From Deinococcus sp. AB2017081 (GTDB lineage: Bacteria > Deinococcota > Deinococci > Deinococcales > Deinococcaceae), in assembly GCF_034440735.1 (NCBI RefSeq), contig NZ_CP140098.1:1791501-1855500 (forward strand): a stretch of 64,000 bases of DNA, read 5' to 3'. Of the stretch, positions 36,634 to 48,820 are shown piece after piece (positions within the stretch are counted from its first letter, which is position 1; the number at the start of each line of letters is the position of its first letter). The translations under genes were made by a program, and so were the position numbers. The notes under the pieces were generated by a model. The model was not told where the DNA came from, did not search any database, and saw only the letters and a program-made list of their open reading frames with translations.

Positions 36634-36651
36634 GGTAGGCCGGTACCTACC
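36634..36651. promoter_or_regulatory. Palindromic operator-like site before the nuclease gene
   Basis: GGTAGG-CCGGTA-CCTACC has two perfect 6-base arms and overlaps a -10-like TATGGT at 36631-36636. It lies 19 bases before the ATG of the nuclease gene, so it could be an operator or a leader hairpin. Confidence 0.35.
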
Positions 36652-36670
36652 CCCACCCCCAAGGAGAGTC

Positions 36671-39823
<3,153 letters not shown>

Positions 39824-39868
39824 ACCGGCCGGCTTCGCGGCACCCGACAGCGCTGCCCCCGAAGTGAA

Positions 39869-39898
39869 GGCGTGCCCCACCACCTGGTGGGGCACGCC
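39869..39898. terminator. Bidirectional hairpin between nuclease gene and DUF11 operon
   Basis: A perfect 14-bp stem (39869-39882 with 39885-39898) lies between two convergent genes. Confidence 0.8.
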
Positions 39899-39929
39899 TC
39901 GTTGCGGTGCTGACCGGTGGCCGCGCCGC

Positions 39930-42758
39930 TCAGGGAACGGTGGTGTCGAAGCACACCTGCTGCGTCTGGGCCGCGCCGAGCTGCGTCAGGGTCACGGTGA
40001 TGGTGCGGACGCTCACGCTGCCGCCGTCCGTGTCGGCGGCGCTGTCGGTCAGGGCGGCGCCCTGGAGGGTGAGCGTGCCGGGCGTGTACACCGCCGCGCC
40101 GGTCAGGGTGTCGGTGACGGTGACGGTCGTGATGGGGTCGGCGGCGGGGTTCGTGACGTTCAGGCAGTACCGCAGGGTGTCGCCCGGGCGGGCCTCGACA
40201 CTGGTGGCGACCACGTGGTCGGCCACGGTGAGGTTCTCGACGGTCTTGGTGATGGTGGCGGCCGGACTGACGGTGGTGGTGTCGGTGACGGCGGCGCTGT
40301 CCTGCACGCTGCTGCCGTGCCACGCCACGGCCGCGGTGACCAGGGCCGCCTCGGTGGTGCCGGCCGCGGTGCCGGCGGGCACGCTGACCTGCACCTCCAG
40401 CGCGCAGGCTTTCAGGTGCCCGGCGGCGTCGCGGGGCCACGCGCCGTCCACGGTGACGGTGCTGACCGGGGTGTGCTCGGCGGCGCTGACCGTGCCGTCG
40501 CAGTCGGTGTCCAGGTGGTACTCGCCGGGGAACGCGCCGGTCTTGGCGAGGGTGATGGTGCCGGTCGTGCCGGGGGCCAGGGTGTGCACGTACCGCACGG
40601 TGCCGGGGGCGATGGTGCGGCCGCTCTGGTCGGCGCTCAGGGCGGGGCGGTCCGTCAGGCCGAGCTGCACGGTGCGGGTCTGTCCGGCGGGATCCGGCAG
40701 GGATGCGGGGCGCAGGCCGGTGGCGAGGACGTCGGTGGCGAGGGTGGTGGCGGCGCCCACGGTCACGCCGGTGACGGTCTCGGGCCCGGTGAAGGTCACG
40801 GTCACGCCGGTCCACGTGGACGGCACATAGGCCGTGAAGGTGCCGTCCGCGGCGGTCGTCGTGGTGCGCGTGCCCAGGCTGCCGCTCACGGTGACGGCGC
40901 GGCTGCCCACGCGGTACTCGCTGCCCTGCGCCTGCCCGTCGTGGGCGACGGCGCTGCCGTACCCGTCGTCGAGGAACACCACGCCCGTGATCCGGTCGCC
41001 GGGGAACAGCCCGAACGACGGGTCGGCGACGGTGGTGGTGCCGGCGGCGACCGTCACGCTGACGGTGCCGCTCTGCGGGCCGGTGAAGACGTACCCGGCG
41101 GGGGCGGCGGCGGACGTGGCGGTGCCCGCCGTGGCGACGAGCACGCTGCGGGTGCCCTCCGGGACGGTGAGGGTGACGGTGCCGGGCCCGCTGCCGACGG
41201 TACTGGTGTCCTTCACGCTGCCGGACTGCGTGACGTTCACGCTCACAGCCGGGCCGTCCCACGTCTCGGCCGGGCCGGGAGTGCCGTCGGGTTCCGTGTC
41301 GCGGTACACGCGCGCCGTGACCTGGCACGCGTTGTTCACGCCGTGGATGGTGAACACGGCCTCCCCGATCCCGACGCCCAGCAGGCGCAGCACCTGGTCG
41401 ACCGTGGCCTTCAGGACGGCTTCCAGGGTGGGCTGCAGCACGGTGCCGACCGTGGTCTTGACCGGCTGGAGCAGCGAGCTGATCAGGGTGGTCAGGGACG
41501 ACTGCAGCAGCGCCGGGATCGTCTGACCCCCCTTGAGGGTCAGCGTGAGGTTCAGGTTCGTGACCAGCGTGCCGACCAGCGTGGCGACCGCGGCGCTGGA
41601 ACTGCCGACCGTCACGGCCTGCGGGTACGGCCCGCCGGTGGCCACGCTGGCGAGCGGGTACGTGCCGTCCGCGAGACTGCGGGCGTTCACGTCGAGGTAC
41701 ACGGTGCCGAATCCGGCCAGGGAGGTGGTGACCTCCGCGATCTTCGCGGGGTTCGGCAGGGGCATGCTGGTGCCCATATCGCGGCTGCGGTCGAAGAACA
41801 CGCTGTCGCTGAGCTGGCCGATGCCCAGGCGGGCCAGACCGGGCGTGCCGTTCAGGGTCAGGGCGCGCGTCACGGCGTTCACCAGGGCCAGCGTGCCGTC
41901 GGCCCGCGCGACCTCCAGGTAGGCGCTGACGGTCGTGAAGCGCATGGTGGCGGACGTGCCCGTCACGCCGACGTTCACGCCGCTGAGGTCGATGTCGAGT
42001 TTCACGCGCACGGCGGCCGTGTGGAAGGTGCTGCCCTGCGGGCCGCACAGGTAGATGGGCGGCTCCACGATCTGCACGAACAGCTGGACGGTGGGGGTGG
42101 CGGTGTTCACGCCCAGGCCCAGTCCGCTGAGATCCACGCTCACGCCGCTCAGGGTGATGGGCGTGCCGCCGGTCGTCACGGCGTTGGTGCGGTTGAACAG
42201 CTGCGCGCCGCCCGTCACGAGGTTCAGGGCATTGATGCGGGCGTCTGCGAAGGCCCCGGTCGGGAAGTCGAACTTCAGCAGGTCGCCGAGCGCGATGGTG
42301 CCGCTCAGACCGCCCACCTGCGCCTTCAGGACACGCAGGGCGCCCGCGCCGGCCGTGTTGCCGTCCGCCTCGGCCGCCTGCGCGGCGGCCTCCAGGATCT
42401 TCGCGACCGTGAGCAGCGACGTGAGCGCCGAGTCCACGCTGGCCACGCCGGCCTGCACCTTCAGGGCGCCCAGGAAGGCGTCCAGGCGCAGATCCGTGGT
42501 TGCCACGGCGTTCCAGTCGAGTACGCTCAGGGTGAGGTTCCCGCCCAGCAGGCCGCCGAGCAGCGGGTTCAGGATGGCGCTCTGCGCGGAGTCCACGCTC
42601 ACGAGGCGCGGCCCGGCGCTCACGCACGCGACCGCCGCGCACGAGCCCGCGCGGGCCGGCGCCGACCACGCCAGCAGGGCGAGCAGCGTGGCGAGCACGG
42701 CGGCCAGCGTCCGGCCGGGCCGCAGGGAGCGGTGAATCGGACCACGCATGGCCCTCAT
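39930..42758 (-). CDS. Secreted DUF11 protein with TadG-like N-terminal region
   Basis: A 942-residue exported protein and last gene of the four-gene envelope operon. A signal peptide spans about 1-38 (A-R-A end). Residues about 45-470 contain L-S-V-L-D-W-N-A, D-A-R-I-N-A-L-N-L, V-Q-I-V-E-P-P and T-A-A-V-R-V-K-L-D, a pattern I know from the C-terminal part of TadG-type pilus proteins of proteobacteria. Residues about 480-800 hold Ig/SdrD-B-like and calcium-motif segments (D-T-D-C-D-G-T), and about 830-935 is a DUF11 domain (S-V-E-A-R-P-G-D-T-L-R-Y). Start ATG 42758 has GGAGG six bases upstream and overlaps the previous gene's stop; ATG 42761 is possible. Confidence 0.78.
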   Translation of the reverse strand: MRAMRGPIHRSLRPGRTLAAVLATLLALLAWSAPARAGSCAAVACVSAGPRLVSVDSAQSAILNPLLGGLLGGNLTLSVLDWNAVATTDLRLDAFLGALKVQAGVASVDSALTSLLTVAKILEAAAQAAEADGNTAGAGALRVLKAQVGGLSGTIALGDLLKFDFPTGAFADARINALNLVTGGAQLFNRTNAVTTGGTPITLSGVSVDLSGLGLGVNTATPTVQLFVQIVEPPIYLCGPQGSTFHTAAVRVKLDIDLSGVNVGVTGTSATMRFTTVSAYLEVARADGTLALVNAVTRALTLNGTPGLARLGIGQLSDSVFFDRSRDMGTSMPLPNPAKIAEVTTSLAGFGTVYLDVNARSLADGTYPLASVATGGPYPQAVTVGSSSAAVATLVGTLVTNLNLTLTLKGGQTIPALLQSSLTTLISSLLQPVKTTVGTVLQPTLEAVLKATVDQVLRLLGVGIGEAVFTIHGVNNACQVTARVYRDTEPDGTPGPAETWDGPAVSVNVTQSGSVKDTSTVGSGPGTVTLTVPEGTRSVLVATAGTATSAAAPAGYVFTGPQSGTVSVTVAAGTTTVADPSFGLFPGDRITGVVFLDDGYGSAVAHDGQAQGSEYRVGSRAVTVSGSLGTRTTTTAADGTFTAYVPSTWTGVTVTFTGPETVTGVTVGAATTLATDVLATGLRPASLPDPAGQTRTVQLGLTDRPALSADQSGRTIAPGTVRYVHTLAPGTTGTITLAKTGAFPGEYHLDTDCDGTVSAAEHTPVSTVTVDGAWPRDAAGHLKACALEVQVSVPAGTAAGTTEAALVTAAVAWHGSSVQDSAAVTDTTTVSPAATITKTVENLTVADHVVATSVEARPGDTLRYCLNVTNPAADPITTVTVTDTLTGAAVYTPGTLTLQGAALTDSAADTDGGSVSVRTITVTLTQLGAAQTQQVCFDTTVP

Positions 42759-45700
42759 CATCGGCCTCCGAACAGGTCGGCGCGCACGAAGATGCCGCCG
42801 CCCGCCCCGGGCGTCAGGCCGGTCAGCTGCGGACCGGCGACATTCATGGTGTATCCGGCCACCAGCCGCAGGTCGTCCCGCACGCGGTAGCGCAGGTCCG
42901 CGCCGAGCGTGCCAGCGGACTGCCCCGAGCCCGGCTGCGCGATCACGTAGGCGTTCACGCCCACACCGAAGCGGTCGGTCACGGGCACGCTCACGCCCAG
43001 GCCCGCCTGCACGGTCACGTCCCCCCGGCGCGTGAGCGGCACCTGGTACGCCACGGACGGCTGCAGGTTCAGGCCCATCCGGCCCGGGGCGGGCGGGAAG
43101 ACCACGTCCAGTGCGACCTCGCCCTCGACCGTCGGATCGGTCTCCAGCGAGTTGAAGCGGTGGTACTGCAGCAGGGCCACGCGGTCGCTGCGCCACGAGT
43201 GGCTGGCGTTCACCTGCCCCCCGAGGCCCGGCCGCACCTGCAGCGTGCCGTCCACGCTCAGGACGTGGGCGCCCACGCTGCCGGTCACGCCGCCGCGCAC
43301 GCCCAGGCGGTGGCCGTCCACGCTGCCGGTGTAGTCCGCGCCCAGCGACCCGGCCAGCGCGTCCCGGCGGTAGTTCACGGTGAAGCCCGCCCCGACCGTG
43401 TTCAGGCCCCGGTCGAGGTCGCGCAGCACGGACGCGTTGACCGTGGCGCTCACGGTCTTGCTCAGCACGACCGGGGCGCTCACGCCGAAGCGCGCGCGGC
43501 TGCCCTGCCCGCTCGCACCGGGCAGCTGGTACGTGACGTTCAGGTTGCTGGTGCCCAGTTTCTGCTGCACGCCCAGCTCCCCGCTCAGCAGGCCCTGCGG
43601 CCCGCTGCGCTGCACGCGGCCCTGCAGGGTCGTGGTCGCGCTCAGCGCGTACGACACGCCGAAGCGCGTGAGCGGATCGTCCCCGCCCACCACCGGCTGC
43701 GCGTGCGTGAGCTCCGCCGTGACGTTTCCCCGCGTGACCGACCCGCCCACCAGGGCGTTCAGGGCCACGCCCTGTGGGCCGGTCGCCCAGCGCACCTCCG
43801 GCCCGGCCGACACGGTCACGCCCGCCGGCGTGCGCCACTCGCCCTGCACGGCCGTCCACACCTGCGGGCCGAGCACCCGGCCGCTGAGCCGCACGCCGAA
43901 CGGCCCGGGCCGGTACGCGACCTCCGCGGTGCCCGTCAGGGTGCGGGACAGGTCGCCGGTTCCGCCGGCATTCACGCTGCCGCTCACGCGCCCGGCCTGG
44001 AACGTGCCGTTCACGCTCACGCGGCCGTCCGGGCTGTCCGGGCCACGCTGGTATGCGGCCGTGACCTCCACCCCGGGGCGCTGGTAGCGGCCCTGCACGC
44101 CGTACGCCAGGGTGTCGCCCACCGCGCCCACCGACGCGCCCAGCGACCACGGGCCCTGCCGGTACGACGCGCCCACGGCGGCGCCCAGCTGCGTGCGCTG
44201 CTCGCCGGCCGGAGCGTACGTGACGACCAGCGTCTGCTTCTCGAAGTCCGCGCCGAACAGGCTGGGCGTGCGGGCCAGGGTCAGGGTGCCGGTCACCGCG
44301 TCCAGCGTGTAGTCGCGTCCGGCCACCAGCACCTGCTCGGCCGTGCCGCGCAGCACGACGCGCTCGGTGCTGGGCGCCGCGGGGACACTCAGCGTGAACT
44401 GCCGCCCGCCGTCCGGCACGAAGGTGTCCGTGACGGTGCCGCCCGGCAGACGGGCCGCGACGGCATGCAGCGTGACTGGGCCGTCGTTCGCGGTGACGCG
44501 CAGTGCGCTCGCGTTCGGCAGGCCGCTCTGCGCCGGCACGTTCAGCGGCCCGTCGTAGTACCCGACGCTCAGTTCGCGCCGCTCATAGCGGAACGCGAGG
44601 CCCACGTCGCTGCTCAGCGCGGTGCGGGCCTCGCTGCCGCTGCCGGTCAGCGGGTAGCGGCGCTGGGGCGTGCCGGCGGACGTCAGGGCCGGCAGCTGCT
44701 CGGTGTCGGCCGCGACCTGCATCTGGCCCCCGCCCAGCGGGAACTCGCCGTACCCGCGGGCGACCAGCGTGCTCCGCAGGCCGGCGCGCGCGGAGTACGT
44801 CGCGCCGGCACTCACCTGGTACGACGCGGTGACCTGCTGCGGCACCGGGATGAACAGTGCGGCGCGGGTGCGCAGTTCGCCCAGCATGGCGTCGGCCTCC
44901 AGCGTCTGGGCGCTCGTCACGGCCTCCAGGCGTACGCGGGCCACGCCGCCCTGCAGGTTCACCTGGTAGCCGGGCGTGGCGGGATCCGCGTCGGGATCCA
45001 GGGGTTCGAGCGTCGTGCTCACGGTCGCCTGCCCCAGCCCGGACGGCAGGTTCTGCGCGTCCAGGCTGCGGACGAGCAGCACGACCGGGCGCGCGCCGTC
45101 GGCGACCGCGCCGTCCTCCAGGGTCACGTTCAGGCGCGTGGCGGCGCCCGGCACGAACACCTGCACGCGGTCACTCAGGGCGCCGTACTGCACCTCAATG
45201 ACGTTCGCACCGACCTGCATGGGCAGGCCCACGTACACCAGCCGCTCGCGGTCGAAGGTGCGGCCGGCCTCGCCCACGCGCTCCTCCGGCACCTCCACGC
45301 CGTTCACGGTCACGCGCACCGGCACGTCGGCGGGGCCTTCCAGGATGACGTCCGTGCGGCCGCCCTCGGGCAGCACCATGCCGTCACGCGGGAAGCGGAT
45401 CAGGCTGTCGCGTTCCGCGCCCCTGAGCGGCGTGGCGCGCGCGAGGTCGGCGCTGCTGAGCGCCCCCGCCAGCAGGATGTCCCGGTCGCCCACGCGGGCC
45501 GTGAGGGCCAGCGGCGCCGGCGCGTCGAGCGTCCCGGCATGCGCCACGTCGTACTGCAGGATGCCGCCGTACACCCCGGCCGGGAGCGACCAGTACAGCT
45601 GGCCGTCCGGGCCCACCAGCGGATCCGGCAGGGTCACGCGGCCACCCGGGGCCAGCACCGCGGCGCTGCCCGGCACCACGCGGGTGCCCTCGGGCGGGAG

Positions 45701-47308
45701 ATGGGCGGCGAGCACGGTGCCGGTCGTGAGGCCCTGCACCGCGAACGGCACGGCCAGCGTGCTGCGCCGCTCGGCCTGCAGGGCCGGCGTGAAGGTCACG
45801 TGCCCGGCCTGGGGCACCCCGGCGGGCACGCCCTCCACCAGTGGCGTGACCGTCACGGACGTGGTGCCGGCCACGTCGCCCTGCACGCTGATGTTCGACA
45901 CGACCGCGCCGTAGGATTCCAGGTCGAGCACGGCGGGCGGGCCGCTGTCCGCGCCGCGGGCCGAGTCCGGCCGCACCGTCACGGTCACGGCCCGGTTCAC
46001 GGGGTTGCGCACGAAGATCGGCAGCAGGCCCACGCTGCCCGCCACGGCCGGCTCCGGATCCTCGCCGGTTCGCACGGTCAGCAGGGTGCGGGTCACGGTC
46101 TGCGTGCCCTGCACGGCGGCCAGGGGGCCGCTGCCGCGCACGCTCACGTCCGCCCGCGCGGCCGGGCCGAAGGGCACGGTGCCGGTCCACGTCAGTTCGC
46201 TGTCGCCGTCCGGCAGCGTCACGGTGCCGCCGGGCCCGGTCAGGGCGAGCCACGTGGGCGCGTGGACGTCCAGGGGGCCGGTCACGGGGCCGCCCGTGCG
46301 GTTCGTCACGGTCAGGGTCGCGGTGACGGTCTCGCCGGGCAGCGGATCGGTCGGCGAGACCGTCAGCGCCGCGCCCAGGGGGGCGTCGGCCGCCGGAACC
46401 GGCACGCGGGTGCTCACGCCGCCCACCGTGACCGTGACCTGTGCGTCCGCCGTGAGCGGCACGCCCGCCACGGTCAGGTTCGCGTGCTCGCCGGCCGGCA
46501 CGTCCAGCGTGCCGCCCGCGAGCGGCTGGCCGTCCAGCAGCAGGTGCGCGCCCTGCACGCCGCTGGCCTGCATTTGCACCGGAAACCGCCCGTCCACCTG
46601 ACCGGCGTTCCGGACGTTCACGAGTGGGCTGCCCTGATCCGGCCCGGCCCGCACCACGCTCAGTTCGGCCCGGGCAGGCAGGCGGCCGCCGACCTGCGCG
46701 TCCGCGCGGGCGGGCAGGCCGCGCACGTTCACGCTGACGCCCAGATCCTCGGCCGCGCCGACCAGCAGGGGGACGTCCACGGTCACGGCCGCGCCCGGCG
46801 CGACGGTGCGTGTCAGGTTCACGGCGCGCAGCAGCATCAGGCCCGGCGCGAGGGCCAGATCCGGCGTGAGCGTGAGCGGCACCACGTAGTCGTTGCGCAG
46901 CGTGATGCGGGCCGTGACGGTGTCGCCCGGCGCCGCGGACTCCGGCAGCGTGGCCTGCACGGTCACGGCGGGCGCGACGACCACGGTGACGTCCGCGCCC
47001 TGGGGCGTGACCGTGAAGTCCTGGGTCTCGACGGTCGCGCCGCCGCCACGCAGCGTGACGCGCACCGGGCCGGGCGGCAGGTCGAGCAGCGTGCCGCCCT
47101 CGGGCACCGTCACGGTGCGCGTGGCGCCGCCGGCCGTGAGGTCGAGGGTGGCGCGGACGGCGGGCGCGCCGGGGCCGGACAGGGCGGTGCGCAGCGCCAC
47201 GGGCGCCGCATGCGCGCCGAGCACGGGTGTGCCCAGCAGCAGGGCACCCAGCAGCGCCGTGCCCGGCCGGTGCCGCGCGGCGCGCCGGGATTCAGGGTGC
47301 GGGGTCAT
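42758..47308 (-). CDS. Giant Ig-like repeat protein with C-terminal outer-membrane beta-barrel-like region
   Basis: A 1516-residue exported protein (signal peptide about 1-34, ending A-H-A). Residues about 35-800 are Ig-like/beta-sandwich repeats, including I-L-E-G-P-A-D-V-P-V-R-V-T-V-N-G and a following A-T-V-S-T-T-L segment. Residues about 930-1516 alternate polar and hydrophobic residues with many Gly/Tyr/Arg turns (V-G-Y-Y-D-G, G-R-D-Y-T-L-D-A-V-T-G-T-L-T-L, L-R-Y-R-V-R-D-D-L-R-L-V-A-G-Y), as expected for a large outer-membrane barrel. The protein may anchor or export the DUF11 proteins encoded beside it. That is an inference. GGAGAG precedes the ATG; it overlaps both neighbours by three to four bases. 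Confidence 0.75.
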   Translation of the reverse strand: MTPHPESRRAARHRPGTALLGALLLGTPVLGAHAAPVALRTALSGPGAPAVRATLDLTAGGATRTVTVPEGGTLLDLPPGPVRVTLRGGGATVETQDFTVTPQGADVTVVVAPAVTVQATLPESAAPGDTVTARITLRNDYVVPLTLTPDLALAPGLMLLRAVNLTRTVAPGAAVTVDVPLLVGAAEDLGVSVNVRGLPARADAQVGGRLPARAELSVVRAGPDQGSPLVNVRNAGQVDGRFPVQMQASGVQGAHLLLDGQPLAGGTLDVPAGEHANLTVAGVPLTADAQVTVTVGGVSTRVPVPAADAPLGAALTVSPTDPLPGETVTATLTVTNRTGGPVTGPLDVHAPTWLALTGPGGTVTLPDGDSELTWTGTVPFGPAARADVSVRGSGPLAAVQGTQTVTRTLLTVRTGEDPEPAVAGSVGLLPIFVRNPVNRAVTVTVRPDSARGADSGPPAVLDLESYGAVVSNISVQGDVAGTTSVTVTPLVEGVPAGVPQAGHVTFTPALQAERRSTLAVPFAVQGLTTGTVLAAHLPPEGTRVVPGSAAVLAPGGRVTLPDPLVGPDGQLYWSLPAGVYGGILQYDVAHAGTLDAPAPLALTARVGDRDILLAGALSSADLARATPLRGAERDSLIRFPRDGMVLPEGGRTDVILEGPADVPVRVTVNGVEVPEERVGEAGRTFDRERLVYVGLPMQVGANVIEVQYGALSDRVQVFVPGAATRLNVTLEDGAVADGARPVVLLVRSLDAQNLPSGLGQATVSTTLEPLDPDADPATPGYQVNLQGGVARVRLEAVTSAQTLEADAMLGELRTRAALFIPVPQQVTASYQVSAGATYSARAGLRSTLVARGYGEFPLGGGQMQVAADTEQLPALTSAGTPQRRYPLTGSGSEARTALSSDVGLAFRYERRELSVGYYDGPLNVPAQSGLPNASALRVTANDGPVTLHAVAARLPGGTVTDTFVPDGGRQFTLSVPAAPSTERVVLRGTAEQVLVAGRDYTLDAVTGTLTLARTPSLFGADFEKQTLVVTYAPAGEQRTQLGAAVGASYRQGPWSLGASVGAVGDTLAYGVQGRYQRPGVEVTAAYQRGPDSPDGRVSVNGTFQAGRVSGSVNAGGTGDLSRTLTGTAEVAYRPGPFGVRLSGRVLGPQVWTAVQGEWRTPAGVTVSAGPEVRWATGPQGVALNALVGGSVTRGNVTAELTHAQPVVGGDDPLTRFGVSYALSATTTLQGRVQRSGPQGLLSGELGVQQKLGTSNLNVTYQLPGASGQGSRARFGVSAPVVLSKTVSATVNASVLRDLDRGLNTVGAGFTVNYRRDALAGSLGADYTGSVDGHRLGVRGGVTGSVGAHVLSVDGTLQVRPGLGGQVNASHSWRSDRVALLQYHRFNSLETDPTVEGEVALDVVFPPAPGRMGLNLQPSVAYQVPLTRRGDVTVQAGLGVSVPVTDRFGVGVNAYVIAQPGSGQSAGTLGADLRYRVRDDLRLVAGYTMNVAGPQLTGLTPGAGGGIFVRADLFGGR

Positions 47309-48795
47309 GGTTCTCTCCAGAGCACGTCCGGGTCGTTCGGGCCGGCGGGCGTGAGGGTCAGGTAGGTGAAGGTGACCGGCGCGTCCAGGGACGCCACGCG
47401 GAATTCGCGGGGCGCGCCGTCCGGGCCGCTGCGGTCGAGGATGACGACGTCCAGCACCGGTCGGGCGCTGCTGACCGTGAGGGTGATGACACTGGCCCCG
47501 CCGGGCTGGGGCGTGACGCGCCGCGTGACGACCAGCGGCCCGCTGCGCACCGTGGTGCCCGGGGCCGGCGCCGGCGTGGCCGGCGGCGCGGCACCCTGCG
47601 CCGTGGGCACGCGCAGCGCGAAGTCCACGCGGGTCAGGCCGGCCACGTCCACCAGGCGGTCGCCGGCCCCGGGCACCGCCTGGAACGGCGCGGTGGACGG
47701 ATCCAGGCGCAGCAGCCACGGGCCGGGCTCGACGTTCCGGAACGCGTAGCGGCCCTGCACGTCCGTGAGGCTCTGCTGACCGTTGGCGAGCAGCACGCGC
47801 GCCCCGGCCAGCGGGGAGTCGCCGGGGTCGCGCCGCCCGTTGCCGTTCCCGTCGAGGAACACCTCGCCGAGCACCGTGGCCCGCCGGTCGAACACGCCGG
47901 GCGTGACGAGCACGTGTGCGGTCGCGGTGGGGGACACGACGGTCTCGCCGTCCACGGTGGCCGACGCGACGCCCGGCACGTCCAGCGTCCGTTCCGCGCC
48001 GCCGTCCGCCAGGGCCTGCGGGCCGATCAGCGCGTCGTACATGAGGGTCAGGGTGCTGCCGACCCCCACCGCGGGCGGCCGGAACGTGACGCTGCGGCCG
48101 TCCGGGCCCACGGTGGCCGGCACGGGCACGCCGCCCACGCGCGCGCTGCCGGGCCGGTAGGACACACCGGTGGGCAGCGTGACGGTCAGGGTGGCGCCCA
48201 GCGGCTGCGGCGCGGGGTTCGGGAGCCCCAGGGTGAAGGTCACGACGTGCCCCGCCTCGGTGCGGCCCGGCGTGACCGTGTGGGTCAGCAGCAGGTTCAG
48301 CTGCGGCTGGAGCTGGAGCCGCGTGACGTTCACGGGATCGCCGGCGCCGCCACAGGTCGCGCTGACGTTCACGTCCACGCTGCCCTGTGCAGCCCCGGTG
48401 GCCACCACGAGCACCGTGACGGTGCGGCGGGCACCGGCGGCCATGACACCCGTGATCGGCATGCCGGCGGGGGCGTCCTGGAGGGTCACCTGCACGCCGG
48501 GCACCGGGGTGACCACGGTCGCCCGCACGGTCACGTCGCCCGGCACGTCGCCCGCCTGGGTGAGGGTGTACGGCAGCGCCACGCTGCCGGGGGTGCGGAG
48601 GGTAAGGACGCGTCCCGGCGCGGTGCCCGTGCCGTCCGGCGTGACCTGCGGATCGCAGGGCGCGGTGCGCTGCAGTTCGACGGTGTTGGAGTTGACGCGC
48701 AGGCCGCGGGCCTGGAGGGAGGCGGTGTTGCTGATCGGCACGGCGTGCGCGCCGGTCAGCAGCAGGCCAAGCAGGAGCAGGGAGACGCGGGGCAT
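47305..48795 (-). CDS. Secreted DUF11/SdrD B-like protein
   Basis: A 496-residue exported protein with a short signal peptide (about 1-18, G-A-H-A). The N-terminal domain contains I-S-N-T-A-S-L, a start typical of DUF11 surface proteins, with cysteines at C-D-P and C-G-G. A DUF11 domain lies at about 165-310 (V-T-P-G-R-T-E-A-G-H-V-V-T-F-T-L), followed by an SdrD B-like domain (V-F-L-D-G-N-G-N-G-R-R-D-P-G-D, a calcium-binding-type loop) at about 325-400. The C-terminal third after a Pro/Ala linker is beta-rich. Its TGA overlaps the ATG of the giant barrel gene (ATGA), so they are translated together. Confidence 0.8.
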   Translation of the reverse strand: MPRVSLLLLGLLLTGAHAVPISNTASLQARGLRVNSNTVELQRTAPCDPQVTPDGTGTAPGRVLTLRTPGSVALPYTLTQAGDVPGDVTVRATVVTPVPGVQVTLQDAPAGMPITGVMAAGARRTVTVLVVATGAAQGSVDVNVSATCGGAGDPVNVTRLQLQPQLNLLLTHTVTPGRTEAGHVVTFTLGLPNPAPQPLGATLTVTLPTGVSYRPGSARVGGVPVPATVGPDGRSVTFRPPAVGVGSTLTLMYDALIGPQALADGGAERTLDVPGVASATVDGETVVSPTATAHVLVTPGVFDRRATVLGEVFLDGNGNGRRDPGDSPLAGARVLLANGQQSLTDVQGRYAFRNVEPGPWLLRLDPSTAPFQAVPGAGDRLVDVAGLTRVDFALRVPTAQGAAPPATPAPAPGTTVRSGPLVVTRRVTPQPGGASVITLTVSSARPVLDVVILDRSGPDGAPREFRVASLDAPVTFTYLTLTPAGPNDPDVLWREP

Positions 48796-48820
48796 GGCAG
48801 GGGGCTCTGGGCCGGGCGGC

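Noticed and set aside
43160..47365. 1401-codon open frame on the plus strand
   Set aside because: Antisense to the Ig/barrel gene; composition (Arg, Ala, Gly, His) is that of a GC-rich shadow frame and it shows no domain.
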